From Gammaproteobacteria bacterium (GTDB lineage: Bacteria > Pseudomonadota > Gammaproteobacteria > QZLD01), in assembly GCA_004796385.1 (NCBI GenBank), contig QZLD01000114.1:1-33970 (forward strand): DNA of 33,970 nucleotides, in the 5' to 3' direction. Position 1 is the stretch's first letter. Every line of letters begins with the position of its first letter. Below the pieces are notes generated by a model, which saw nothing but the letters and a program-made list of their open reading frames with translations, was not told the DNA's origin and did not search any database. Both the position numbers and the translations under genes were made by a program. Of the stretch, positions 16,859 through 26,973 are shown piece by piece.

Positions 16859-17641
16859 ATGCGAAAGTTTTTTATATCGACACTGGTATTATTATTTGCT
16901 TTTTCAGCGTTTACAGGTTGTTCAGACAACCCTTCTCGCGAATATGATGAAACCAAAGACTGGACGGCTCAGAAGTTTTATCAGGAGGCTCAGGAGGCAA
17001 GAGAAAATGCTAATTATGATGCCGCAATAGATTATCTTAATCGTCTTGAAATTAGATTTCCGTTTAGCGCCTATGCTCAGCAGGCGCAGATAGAGGTGAT
17101 TTATCTCTACTATAAAAACGATGATATGGTTCTGGCGGTTGCAGCTGCAGACAGATTTATCAAGATGAATCCGTCGCATCCGTCTCTTGATTATGTTTAT
17201 TACATTAAGGGGTTGGCGGACAGCAAAACAGGAGAATCATTTATTACCAAGGTAATTGGTGTAGATAGAACTGAGCGTTGCCAAAAGTCTATGAGGCAGG
17301 CATTTTATACGTTCAGAGACTTGGTGCAGAAATTTCCTGACAGTGAGTATGCTGAAGAGTCTAAAAAAAGAATGATTCAGCTTAGGGACGGTTTAGCGAA
17401 GAAAGAGGCGGATATCGCCCGGTTTTATTTTGAGCGTGATGCTTATGCAGCTGCAGTGAATCGCGCCAAATTTGCTATTGAAAATTATCCTAATACTCCT
17501 TACTTGTATGACGCTTTGGCTGTTCTTGCCAGAAGCTACCATAAAATGGGTATGCAGGATATGGTTGATAACACTGTTGCTATTATTAAGCTTAATTACC
17601 CTGAGCATGAAGTTTTAGACGAAATAGAAACAGCTCAATAA
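16859..17641 (+). CDS. bamD: Outer membrane protein assembly factor BamD
   Basis: Lipobox FSAFTGCSDN, then TPR-like YQEAQEARENANYDAAIDYLNRLEIRFPFSAYAQQAQIEVIYLYYKNDD and PDSEYAEESKKRM. Confidence 0.9.
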   Translation: MRKFFISTLVLLFAFSAFTGCSDNPSREYDETKDWTAQKFYQEAQEARENANYDAAIDYLNRLEIRFPFSAYAQQAQIEVIYLYYKNDDMVLAVAAADRFIKMNPSHPSLDYVYYIKGLADSKTGESFITKVIGVDRTERCQKSMRQAFYTFRDLVQKFPDSEYAEESKKRMIQLRDGLAKKEADIARFYFERDAYAAAVNRAKFAIENYPNTPYLYDALAVLARSYHKMGMQDMVDNTVAIIKLNYPEHEVLDEIETAQ

Positions 17642-17684
17642 AATATCTTTTCTGTTCTACAGGAAAAAACAGAGCATTAATCTA

Positions 17685-17729
17685 TACTGATCTTAGCAGG
17701 TTTTATTTTTAACTCTTACAAGATCAGTA
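17685..17729 (+). promoter_or_regulatory. Inverted repeat directly upstream of the HD-GYP gene
   Basis: Perfect 10-bp arms tactgatctt (17685-17694) and aagatcagta (17720-17729), 25-nt spacer; right arm ends 3 nt before ATG 17733. Confidence 0.55.
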
Positions 17730-17732
17730 AAG

Positions 17733-18956
17733 ATGAATACAGTTAAAGAGATCCCCTTGGATTATGTGGAAGAGCTTCTTAATGTCGGTATTGCCTTGTC
17801 GAATACCCACGATCTGGAATCTCTGCTTGAGTTGATTTTGTCAGAGTCGCGCCGTTTGACCATGGCTGATGCAGGAACGCTTTATCTGGTTCAGGATAAA
17901 AGGCTTAAGGCTATTACCGCTCAATGTCAGACATTTGTAGAACGTTGGGGTGTGCAGACTGCACATAGTTTGTTTAGATCGTTTTCCGTTCCAATTGATA
18001 ATAGCTCAATTTCCGGTCGAGTGGCTGTACAGAAGAGAGTTATCAATATAAAAGATGTCACCAAGCTGCCGGAAGAAGAGCAGCATAATAAAGATTTTGA
18101 TAACGCCACCAATTATTCAACAAAATCTATTCTTGCCGTGCCGATGTTAAATCCGGATGAGCAGATAATAGGTGTTTTGCAGCTGATAAACACTGAAGGA
18201 GAAGGTGGCACGGAATTTTTTAGTGAGAATCAGGAAAAGATAGCAATGGCGCTGGCAAGCCAAGCTGCTGTTGCAATTCAGAATACAATGCTTACTCAGA
18301 ATTTGCAAAAAGCCCATCTTGATACTATTCAGCGTTTGGGATTGGCTGCAGAGTGGCGCGATAAGGAGACTGCCAACCATATAACCAGAGTTGCTTACTA
18401 TGCGGCAATAATTGCCAAAAAGATAGGTTGGGATCAAGAACATGTGGATCTGATTTTCAATGCCAGCCCCATGCACGATGTTGGTAAGTTGGGTATTCCT
18501 GATGAGATATTGCATAAAAATGGCCCTCTTACAGCTAAAGAACGCCAAATAATGGAAACACACACTATTATTGGGGCAAATATTCTTAAAAAATCGCCCA
18601 GTGATTATATGCAGGCGGCCAGAACTATAGCGCTGTATCATCATGAAAAGTGGGATGGCACCGGCTACCCTATGGGATTGTCCGGTACAGATATTCCGCT
18701 GGAGGCACGCATAGTTGCTATAGCTGATGTGTATGATGCGCTTTCTTCAAGACGCTGCTACAAAGAGGCATTTCCACACCCAAAGGTTATGGCAATAATA
18801 AATGAGGAGAGCGGCAAACATTTTGATCCGGAGTTGGTAGATGTTCTTATTGAGGAGATAGATGCGATACTTAAAATAGGTCTGCAATATGCTGATCGTC
18901 CGGAAGATTTTGAAAAATTTCGTAGTTATCAGCAGATAACCGTAGAAGATGAATAG
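17733..18956 (+). CDS. GAF plus HD-GYP domain cyclic-di-GMP phosphodiesterase
   Basis: GAF-like N-terminus (DAGTLYLVQDKRLK...ILAVPMLNPDEQIIGVLQLINT); MHDVGKLGIPDEILHKNGPLT and HHEKWDGTGYPMGL motifs. Confidence 0.92.
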   Translation: MNTVKEIPLDYVEELLNVGIALSNTHDLESLLELILSESRRLTMADAGTLYLVQDKRLKAITAQCQTFVERWGVQTAHSLFRSFSVPIDNSSISGRVAVQKRVINIKDVTKLPEEEQHNKDFDNATNYSTKSILAVPMLNPDEQIIGVLQLINTEGEGGTEFFSENQEKIAMALASQAAVAIQNTMLTQNLQKAHLDTIQRLGLAAEWRDKETANHITRVAYYAAIIAKKIGWDQEHVDLIFNASPMHDVGKLGIPDEILHKNGPLTAKERQIMETHTIIGANILKKSPSDYMQAARTIALYHHEKWDGTGYPMGLSGTDIPLEARIVAIADVYDALSSRRCYKEAFPHPKVMAIINEESGKHFDPELVDVLIEEIDAILKIGLQYADRPEDFEKFRSYQQITVEDE

Positions 18957-21243
18957 CAAAAAAAAATATAAACGTCGTTTAAAAGTTCGTCAGATTCTTT
19001 CAGGGTTAGTATTGGTATTTCTGATTCTGTTTTTAGAATCAAGGTCTGTTCCGGGTATTGAGGGGCTGTATGATATTGTAGATCGCATAAATAATCTGAT
19101 AGTTGATATACAGCTTATATCCAGTATAGATGAAGAGCAAAAGCAGCCGGAAAATGTAGTAATAATCGATATTGATGAAAAGAGTCTGGCAGCAAATGGG
19201 CAATGGCCATGGCCGCGGGAGACAGTTGCCGGACTGATTAACTCTCTTTGGGATAATGGCGTTGTGACAGTTGGTTTGGATATACTTTTTGCCGAACCGG
19301 AAGAGAATATTATTCAGCGCTTGCTGCATGGCAATGATCTCAATAAAGATGGCACCTTAAGAAACAGGGGTGATAAAGATATTATTAAATACCTTAATTC
19401 CATTAAAGATCTATATAACGGCGATGCTAGATTGGCAGAGTCTATGAGTATAGATATTGATGGACACGGCGATGTTGTGCTGGGATATGTGCTCAGGATA
19501 AAAGATGAAAAGAGGGGGCGGATATTTGATAACGGAATAGCTATACCTGAAAATATTGACCCGCGGTTTTTTCAAGACTATGGTGGTTTTACTGCTAATT
19601 TGAATGTTTTTCAGGATAACGCATCAAACGCTGGTTTTTTCTCAATTGAACCTGATAGTGACGGTATATATCGTCGTTACCAAATAATCAGCAAGCATAA
19701 TAATAAACTCTATCCATCTTTGGCGTTAGCGTTAGTTCAGGCATATTTACTTATAGAGCCGGATGAATCTTATAGCCTGGAGGCCGGAGCAAATGGAATT
19801 GTTGATAATATCATAATAAATAACCACAAAATCCCGGTGGATAACAAAGGTAAAACATATATTCCATTTGCAGGAGGTGCAGGAACGTTTAAATATATAT
19901 CTGCAACAGATGTTATTAATGGGCGAGTAGATAGAAAACAACTTGAAAACAAAATTGTAATTATAGGTACAACGGTACATGGCCTTTACGATTTGAGGCC
20001 AACTCCAATAGATGGGGCATTTCCGGGGGTAGAGGTGCATGCAAATATGGTGGAATCTCTATTGAGCGCAGCTAGCAGTAATTCCAAAGGATTGGTGAAA
20101 TTTCCGCATACTCCCGCAATAAATAGCACAATAAACTTTTCTCTTATTGTTATTTTCGGGTTGATTTTTTCGATAATATTTCCTGAGCTAACACCGATAA
20201 AACTAACAATATCGGTTGTTATAAGCATACTGTTTATTATTGGATTGACATATTTTTTCTGGGTTGGGCAAAATGCGATGTTAACACCATCAACACCTAT
20301 AATTTCGATATTGTTATTGGGTTCGCTAAATGCAAGCTATGGTTTTATGTATACTCATAGAAGTCGTAATAAATTGCGTGATCGTTTTAGTGAATATATT
20401 CCTCCCGATCTGGTTAAGGTAATGGTTGAGCATCCGGAGATGATGGGTAACGAAAACGAGAGTCGCAATATGTCAGTTCTTTTTGCAGATATCCGAAGTT
20501 TTACCACAATATCTGAAAGCTTGAATGCAGCAGAACTTAAAAATCTTCTTAACAGATTTTTTACACCTATGACATATATAATCTTTGAGCAGAAAGGTAC
20601 TATAGATAAATATGTGGGTGATATGATTATGGCATTCTGGAATGCGCCTCTACTTGACGAAGATCATGCCCAGAATAGTGTAGTAGCAGCTCTTAAAATG
20701 CTTAAAAAACTCAAGCCACTACAAAGAGAATTTCTGGATGAAGGCTTTCCGAAGATAGATATTGGTATTGGTATAAATACTGGCACAATGAGTGTTGGAG
20801 ATATGGGCTCTGCGGTGCGCCGTTCATACACAGTAATTGGTGATGCTGTGAATCTGGGGTCTCGCCTTGAAGGGCTGACAAAATATTATGGTGTAAATCT
20901 GGTTATCAGCGAATACACATATGCAAAGATAAGTGGGATAATTTGTCGCAAGCTTGACTTGGTAAAGGTAAAGGGAAAAACATCCGGAGTTACCGTTTAT
21001 AATCCATTATGCAGAGAAGATGAAGCAACGCCGGAATTATTGGAAGAGCTTGAAAAACACCATAAGGGTATAGATGAATATCTTTCCATGAATTGGCCGG
21101 TGGCTGGTACAATATTTAGTGAACTGAGCAAGGCGCATCCCGATACACATGTTTATCAACTATATCTGGAGCGGATCGCCAATCTGGAAAAAAGAGATCT
21201 TCCTGACGATTGGGATGGTGTTTTTGAGAGAAGGGAAAAGTAG
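18949..21243 (+). CDS. CHASE2 domain plus class III adenylate/guanylate cyclase
   Basis: NVVIIDIDEKSLAANGQWPWPRETVAGLI (CHASE2); three TMs; MSVLFADIRSFTTISE...DKYVGDMIMAFWNAPL...RRSYTVIGDAVNLGSRLE (class III cyclase). Confidence 0.92.
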   Translation: MNSKKKYKRRLKVRQILSGLVLVFLILFLESRSVPGIEGLYDIVDRINNLIVDIQLISSIDEEQKQPENVVIIDIDEKSLAANGQWPWPRETVAGLINSLWDNGVVTVGLDILFAEPEENIIQRLLHGNDLNKDGTLRNRGDKDIIKYLNSIKDLYNGDARLAESMSIDIDGHGDVVLGYVLRIKDEKRGRIFDNGIAIPENIDPRFFQDYGGFTANLNVFQDNASNAGFFSIEPDSDGIYRRYQIISKHNNKLYPSLALALVQAYLLIEPDESYSLEAGANGIVDNIIINNHKIPVDNKGKTYIPFAGGAGTFKYISATDVINGRVDRKQLENKIVIIGTTVHGLYDLRPTPIDGAFPGVEVHANMVESLLSAASSNSKGLVKFPHTPAINSTINFSLIVIFGLIFSIIFPELTPIKLTISVVISILFIIGLTYFFWVGQNAMLTPSTPIISILLLGSLNASYGFMYTHRSRNKLRDRFSEYIPPDLVKVMVEHPEMMGNENESRNMSVLFADIRSFTTISESLNAAELKNLLNRFFTPMTYIIFEQKGTIDKYVGDMIMAFWNAPLLDEDHAQNSVVAALKMLKKLKPLQREFLDEGFPKIDIGIGINTGTMSVGDMGSAVRRSYTVIGDAVNLGSRLEGLTKYYGVNLVISEYTYAKISGIICRKLDLVKVKGKTSGVTVYNPLCREDEATPELLEELEKHHKGIDEYLSMNWPVAGTIFSELSKAHPDTHVYQLYLERIANLEKRDLPDDWDGVFERREK

Positions 21244-21245
21244 TT

Positions 21246-21761
21246 TTGTTGTTACGTTCTTATATTATAAGAATAATAGAGATGTTATCGTTGCTTGGTG
21301 CAATTGCCATTGTTATAGCTGCGTATTACCCGACCTATATGGTTGATGAGGATGGTAATACGGTTAGAGTCGCAGAGCGAAATATTCATTCTATAGTTCA
21401 GGCGCAGAAAAAGTACTTTGCAGTTAATGGCAAATTCTTTTCTATTTTTTCTTCTGAATATTCACAATTAACTGAAATTGAGGGGGTGGCCAAATGTACT
21501 TGGAATTGCCGTTCATGTGAATATGCCGTTGCAGTTGATCGTGGTGTTTTTACTGTAACAGCCAAATGCCCGTATAGAGGGGATTCAGATGTTTATATTG
21601 GTTATGTTTATGCGGCAAAGGATGAGTTTGGCACGCATGGTTATTACAACAAATGTTCCGGGCAAGGAGTATTTATTGATGGGAAGTATTATACCAACAG
21701 AGTTGGTTCCTGCGTTGAACGACAGGGATTGATAGGGATGCTTCATAGCAGCACTTTGTAA
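21246..21761 (+). CDS. Pilin-like, cysteine-rich membrane-anchored protein
   Basis: TTG start 3 nt after the cyclase stop with upstream agggaaaag; N-terminal RIIEMLSLLGAIAIVIAAYYPTY helix resembling the pilin alpha1-N; CTWNCRSC plus further Cys residues. Confidence 0.6.
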   Translation: MLLRSYIIRIIEMLSLLGAIAIVIAAYYPTYMVDEDGNTVRVAERNIHSIVQAQKKYFAVNGKFFSIFSSEYSQLTEIEGVAKCTWNCRSCEYAVAVDRGVFTVTAKCPYRGDSDVYIGYVYAAKDEFGTHGYYNKCSGQGVFIDGKYYTNRVGSCVERQGLIGMLHSSTL

Positions 21762-21891
21762 GTTTGTATTATTTAGGCTATTTTGCTTGGTTTGTCTTTG
21801 TTGATTTTAGGCTTGGCATTTTTGACTGGAAGATATGTTGAAAAAAACATAGAATGCCGAATAATTTTCTTTTCTTGGAATGAGGATGACG

Positions 21892-23190
21892 ATGAATAAC
21901 GGACTTAATGGAAAAACAGTAGCGGTTGTTGGTTTGGGGTATGTTGGGTTGCCTTTGGCGCTTGCCTTTGGACGGAATATTGAAACCATTGGCTTTGAGA
22001 TAAATGCGGAAAAGATAAGGGCTTATATAGAGGGGGTTGACCCTACAGGGGAGATGTCGGCGGAGGCATTTAAGTCTGCAGAAAAAATCAGTTATACCTC
22101 AAATCCATCTGATCTTAAGAGAGCCGATATTGTTGTGGTTGCGGTACCTACACCAATAAATCATGCCAAACAGCCGGATTTGACTCCTGTTGAAAAGGCA
22201 TCTGTTACGGTGGGGGGGAACCTCAAAAAGGGAGCTGTTGTTATTTACGAGTCAACAGTTTACCCGGGAGCAACGGAGGAGGTTTGCGTGCCGATTCTGG
22301 AAAAAGAGTCTGATGGTAAATGGGGGGAGGATTTTTATATAGGTTATTCTCCTGAAAGAATTAATCCGGGAGATAAGGTTAATACCCTTGAAAAGATTGT
22401 AAAGGTTGTTTCCGGAGATACTGCCGAGACATTGCAGATAGTTGGCGATCTTTACGAGCTGGTTATTGAGGCCGGAGTTCACAGGGCATCATCTATAAAA
22501 GTGGCGGAGGCTGCCAAGGTAATCGAGAATACTCAGCGGGATCTTAATATAGCCCTTATGAATGAACTGGCGGTTATTTTTGACCTGATGGATATTGATA
22601 CTCTTGAGGTATTGGAGGCTGCCGGTACCAAATGGAATTTTTTGTCGTTTCGACCGGGGTTAGTTGGCGGCCATTGTATTGGAGTAGACCCATACTATCT
22701 TACATATAAAGCCGCGGTTTGCGGATATCATCCGGAAGTAATCCTTGCAGGTAGAAGAATAAATGACAATATGGGCAAATTTATTGCAGAGCAGACCGTA
22801 AAACAGATGATTTCTCAGGATTTGCAGGTTAAGGGGGCAACGGTTCTTATTATGGGGCTTACCTTTAAAGAAAATTGTGCAGATCTGAGGAATACAAGAG
22901 TAGTAGATGTGGTTGCAGAGTTGGAAACCTATGGTGTTTCCGTTGTTATTTGGGATCCGGTAGCGGAGTCGCATGAGGCAGAGGAGGAGTATGGCATCTC
23001 TCTTACAGATTATGCAGCTATTGACTCTGTTGACGCGGTGATTGCAGCAGTGTCGCATGAAGAGATAATCGGACAGGATCTTAACGAGCTAAAAGCAAAG
23101 TGTAATGGATCGGTGCCGTTTATGGATGTTAAGTCGGCATTCTCAAAGAGTGATCTTGAATTTGCCGGATTTAAGGTGTGGAGACTATGA
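21892..23190 (+). CDS. UDP-N-acetyl-hexosamine 6-dehydrogenase (WbpO/TviB type)
   Basis: [64 protein letters not shown]. Three in-frame ATGs at 21880/21886/21892; the last has the best-placed gagga SD. Confidence 0.9.
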   Translation: MNNGLNGKTVAVVGLGYVGLPLALAFGRNIETIGFEINAEKIRAYIEGVDPTGEMSAEAFKSAEKISYTSNPSDLKRADIVVVAVPTPINHAKQPDLTPVEKASVTVGGNLKKGAVVIYESTVYPGATEEVCVPILEKESDGKWGEDFYIGYSPERINPGDKVNTLEKIVKVVSGDTAETLQIVGDLYELVIEAGVHRASSIKVAEAAKVIENTQRDLNIALMNELAVIFDLMDIDTLEVLEAAGTKWNFLSFRPGLVGGHCIGVDPYYLTYKAAVCGYHPEVILAGRRINDNMGKFIAEQTVKQMISQDLQVKGATVLIMGLTFKENCADLRNTRVVDVVAELETYGVSVVIWDPVAESHEAEEEYGISLTDYAAIDSVDAVIAAVSHEEIIGQDLNELKAKCNGSVPFMDVKSAFSKSDLEFAGFKVWRL

Positions 23191-24197
23191 CAAAAATATT
23201 GGTAACTGGAGCCGCCGGTTTTATTGGTTCTCATCTGGCTGGAAGATTGCTTGATAGGGGCGATGAGGTTGTTGGTATTGATAATCTTAATGATTACTAT
23301 GATGTTCAGCTGAAAAAAGATCGACTTGCAAGGCTGGAACAAAGAGAGAACTTCAGGAATTATCAGGTTTCACTTGAAGATAGAGATGTAATTGCAGATA
23401 TATTCAGAAAAGAGAAGTTTGACAGAGTGGTGAATCTGGCGGCTCAGGCCGGGGTGCGATATTCACTTATAAATCCGCATGCCTATATGGATAGCAATAT
23501 TGTCGGCTTTATGAACATCCTTGAGGGGTGTCGCCATAATGATGTTGAACATCTGGTGTATGCTTCTTCGTCATCTGTTTATGGAGCCAACACTACTATG
23601 CCGTTTTCGGTGCATCATAATGTTGATCATCCGGTATCTCTGTATGCAGCTTCGAAAAAGGCCAATGAGCTGATGGCGCATACCTATTCTCACCTTTATG
23701 GATTACCGACAACCGGATTGCGCTTTTTTACTGTGTATGGTCCTTGGGGCAGGCCCGATATGGCAATGTTTCTGTTTACCAGCGCCATTCTGGAGGGGCG
23801 TCCAATAGATGTATTTAACCATGGCAAGATGAGGCGCGACTTTACATATGTGGACGATATTGTTGAGGGTGTTATCAGAACTCTTGATAATACTGCCACT
23901 CCGAATCCGCAGTGGAGCGGCGATATTCCTGATTCAGCTACCAGTAAAGCCCCATATAAGATATATAACATTGGTAATAATAGTCCGGTAGAGCTTATGC
24001 ACCTGATTGAAACTATAGAGAATACTATCGGAAAAGAGGCAAAAAAGAATATGTTGCCAATCCAGCCCGGAGATGTTCCTGCAACCTATGCCGATGTTGA
24101 TGATCTGGTTAATGATGTCGGCTTTAAGCCTTCTACCTCAATTGAGGAAGGCGTGGGAAATTTTATAAGCTGGTATCGTGACTATTACAAGCAATAA
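23187..24197 (+). CDS. NAD-dependent sugar-nucleotide epimerase (UDP-glucuronate 4-epimerase-like)
   Basis: [72 protein letters not shown]. Confidence 0.9.
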   Translation: MTKILVTGAAGFIGSHLAGRLLDRGDEVVGIDNLNDYYDVQLKKDRLARLEQRENFRNYQVSLEDRDVIADIFRKEKFDRVVNLAAQAGVRYSLINPHAYMDSNIVGFMNILEGCRHNDVEHLVYASSSSVYGANTTMPFSVHHNVDHPVSLYAASKKANELMAHTYSHLYGLPTTGLRFFTVYGPWGRPDMAMFLFTSAILEGRPIDVFNHGKMRRDFTYVDDIVEGVIRTLDNTATPNPQWSGDIPDSATSKAPYKIYNIGNNSPVELMHLIETIENTIGKEAKKNMLPIQPGDVPATYADVDDLVNDVGFKPSTSIEEGVGNFISWYRDYYKQ

Positions 24198-24231
24198 GCT
24201 ATAAACATCTGAAAAAACGAGTTTCTGTATA

Positions 24232-25404
24232 ATGCATATAATAAATCATAATCATGAGCATAATGATGCAATAAATCTGGAGGATCTTTTTCTGTTATTG
24301 TTAAAACGCAGAAAAGAGATTGTTGCGATATTTTTGTTTTGTTTGTTGTTGTTGGTTACATTTGCTCTTGTAAAAAAAAGGGCTTATGAGTACAAAACAG
24401 TAATAGAAGTTGGAAGTTATTATTTCCCTGGTGGAGGGTCGACAGGCAGGGTTCCTATAGAGCTTCTTGATCAGGTGAAGGTAAAGATAGAAGAGCGTTT
24501 TTCTGTAAGTGTTATGAGATATTTTGCAAGGCTTGAAAAAGAGCCTGTTGGTATAAAAGTTGAGGCTCCAAAGCAATCGAACATTATCGTCCTTAAATCA
24601 CAAGGGGGAGATTCGCAAGAAGAGGAGGAGCAGCACTTAAAGGCGTTGTCAATATTGGCCGAAAGCGTTGTAGAAGATCACAAGCTGATAATGGCTGATA
24701 CTGTTGAAAAAGCACGACAGAAAAAAGAGGGGTATTTCAGGCAGATTCAGAAAATGGATTTGGATATTACAAGTATTAAAGAGAAGAAGAAGGATAATAT
24801 GGAAAAGCTTAAGCTGCTGAGTGAAAAGGAGAAATTGCTCAAAAAACAGCTTGAGAGGGTTAGTCGGGAGATTGAAGATCTGGTACAGCAGAAAAGAAAA
24901 TATCTTGAGAGAGGTCGCGGTTCCAGTCGTGACGCTATGGCTATTTTATTGATTGATAATGAAATAAAGCAGAGTCGTAATAGTCGTGATTCACTTGAAA
25001 ATCAGATAAAGATCAATTTAAAGCAGTCCATTATAGAAAAAAATGCTGAGCTTGAGCAAAATGAGCGCTCAATATTAAATCTTGAGCAGGAGGCTAGAAG
25101 TCTGATAGGTATATATACTCGATATGTTCTGGCAGAAAAAGATCAGAGTAATCAAGAGCTTTTGAAACTGAAAAATATTGAGTTTAAGCAGGCTGAAGAT
25201 AGAAAGGTGCCTCTCAATGTTAAACCTACAACTATTGCGGTAAAACCATTTCGTATAACTACTCCGACAGGTATAGGCAAAAAACAGATTCTGCTTATCG
25301 GAGGCTTTTTATCTTTATTTGTGTCTCTGTTTATGGCTTTTATTATTGAGTTTGTCAGCAGGTTGAAGACTCGTCTCGATGAAGAGAATAATAAAGAAAG
25401 CTAA
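24232..25404 (+). CDS. Wzz/polysaccharide co-polymerase-like chain length determinant protein
   Basis: Two terminal TM helices flanking a long charged coiled coil; pre-TM2 proline-rich segment VPLNVKPTTIAVKPFRITTPTGIGKKQ. Confidence 0.7.
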   Translation: MHIINHNHEHNDAINLEDLFLLLLKRRKEIVAIFLFCLLLLVTFALVKKRAYEYKTVIEVGSYYFPGGGSTGRVPIELLDQVKVKIEERFSVSVMRYFARLEKEPVGIKVEAPKQSNIIVLKSQGGDSQEEEEQHLKALSILAESVVEDHKLIMADTVEKARQKKEGYFRQIQKMDLDITSIKEKKKDNMEKLKLLSEKEKLLKKQLERVSREIEDLVQQKRKYLERGRGSSRDAMAILLIDNEIKQSRNSRDSLENQIKINLKQSIIEKNAELEQNERSILNLEQEARSLIGIYTRYVLAEKDQSNQELLKLKNIEFKQAEDRKVPLNVKPTTIAVKPFRITTPTGIGKKQILLIGGFLSLFVSLFMAFIIEFVSRLKTRLDEENNKES

Positions 25405-25425
25405 TATCTTCAGGACAAAAAACAG

Positions 25426-26973
25426 ATGAGCAGAGGGTTATTAAGATCATCATTAATAGTGTCGCTGTTTACCTTTCTTTCAAGGATTTTTGGTGTAGTT
25501 CGTGATGCGATTTTTGCTCACTATTTGGGGGATAGTGCTGCAACCGATGCTTTTTATATAGCGTTCAAGATTCCAAATCTGAGCAGAAGGATATTTGCAG
25601 AAGGGGCATTTGCACAGGCATTTGTGCCTGTTTTATCTGAGTATCAGGAAAATAAAACAAAAGAAGAAACGCAGTTATTTTTGCAGAATATTTACGGTAC
25701 CCTTGGTGGTATTCTTATTTTGATCTCTTCTGTAGGTGTTATTACTGCACCTGTTATTGCTTTTATTTTTGCTCCAGGTTGGTTTTTTGATAATCCGGAG
25801 AGTTATGAAACTACATCAGAACTGCTACGATTCACTGTTCCATATATGTTTTTTATCTCTATGGTTGCTTGTGCTGGAGCTGTGCTTAATACACATAATA
25901 GATTTGCAGTGCCAGCATTTACACCAGTACTTCTGAATATTTGCTTGATAAGTGCTACGTTGTTTATTGCTCCATATTTTGACAAGCCTCAGCATGGTGT
26001 GGCCTTTGGGGTTTTAATTGCCGGAATAGTGCAGCTGTTGTTTCAATTGCCTTTTCTGATAAGAGTGGGGGCGTTGGTAAAACCGGTTTGGGGATGGGGT
26101 TATAGCGGTGTGCAGAAGGTAATTAAACTTATGATTCCTTCAATTATCGGATCTTCAGCTACGCAGATTAATTTGTTGATCGGTAGTATTTTGGCATCTA
26201 CGCTTGTTAGTGGTAGTGTGAGTTGGCTTTACTATTCAGACAGGCTTATGGAGTTTCCTGTAGGTTTGTTTGGTATTGCGTTAGGAACCGTGATTCTGCC
26301 TAAATTATCAAAACAGTTTGCCAGTTCATCGGAAAAAGGTTTTTCAGAGACTCTTGATTGGGCAATTAAATTAACGCTTACAATATCTATTCCCTCTGTA
26401 GTTGCTCTTATTATTTTAGCTGCACCAATGATTGCAACAATATTCGGTCATGGGAAAGTGGATTTGAGAGGGGTGCAGAATTCGGCAGCCAGCCTGATTG
26501 CTTATGCCTTTGGTGTTATGGGGTTTATTATGGTTAAGATTTTTTCACCGGCTTTTTACGCCAGAAAGGATACCAAGACTCCTATGCGTTTCGGGCTGAT
26601 ATCAGTAGCAATAAATATCTTTGCCAGCATCGTGCTTATCTTCTTTTTAGCTCATGTAGGTTTGGCTCTGGCAACATCTTTGGCTGCAATATCCAATGCT
26701 GCGCTTTTGTATTCGGCGTTGATAAAACGTGGGATTTATCAAAGTGCCTGTAAGTGGCGTCTGTTTTTTATACAGCTGTTTATTGCCAACTTTATTCTTG
26801 CTATTGTGTTGCTGTTTGTTCCTCAGATTGAGGAATGGATGAGCTGGACACTATGGTTTAGGGTGAAGATGATGTGTGCGGTAGTACTTGGAAGTGCTCT
26901 TATATATTTTTTTGTATTGATAGTTGTCGGTTTAAAGCCGAAAGAGTTATTGGGAGTTGCTAGTGAGCAGTGA
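25426..26973 (+). CDS. murJ: Lipid II flippase MurJ (MviN)
   Basis: LSRIFGVVRDAIFAHYLGDSAATDAFYIAFKIPNLSRRIFAEGAFAQAFVPVLSEY; multiple TMs. Confidence 0.95.
   Translation: MSRGLLRSSLIVSLFTFLSRIFGVVRDAIFAHYLGDSAATDAFYIAFKIPNLSRRIFAEGAFAQAFVPVLSEYQENKTKEETQLFLQNIYGTLGGILILISSVGVITAPVIAFIFAPGWFFDNPESYETTSELLRFTVPYMFFISMVACAGAVLNTHNRFAVPAFTPVLLNICLISATLFIAPYFDKPQHGVAFGVLIAGIVQLLFQLPFLIRVGALVKPVWGWGYSGVQKVIKLMIPSIIGSSATQINLLIGSILASTLVSGSVSWLYYSDRLMEFPVGLFGIALGTVILPKLSKQFASSSEKGFSETLDWAIKLTLTISIPSVVALIILAAPMIATIFGHGKVDLRGVQNSAASLIAYAFGVMGFIMVKIFSPAFYARKDTKTPMRFGLISVAINIFASIVLIFFLAHVGLALATSLAAISNAALLYSALIKRGIYQSACKWRLFFIQLFIANFILAIVLLFVPQIEEWMSWTLWFRVKMMCAVVLGSALIYFFVLIVVGLKPKELLGVASEQ

Noticed and set aside
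21762-21879. JUMPstart/ops-type antitermination element ahead of the polysaccharide genes
   Set aside because: No GGCGGTAG-like sequence in the intergenic region before the sugar dehydrogenase.
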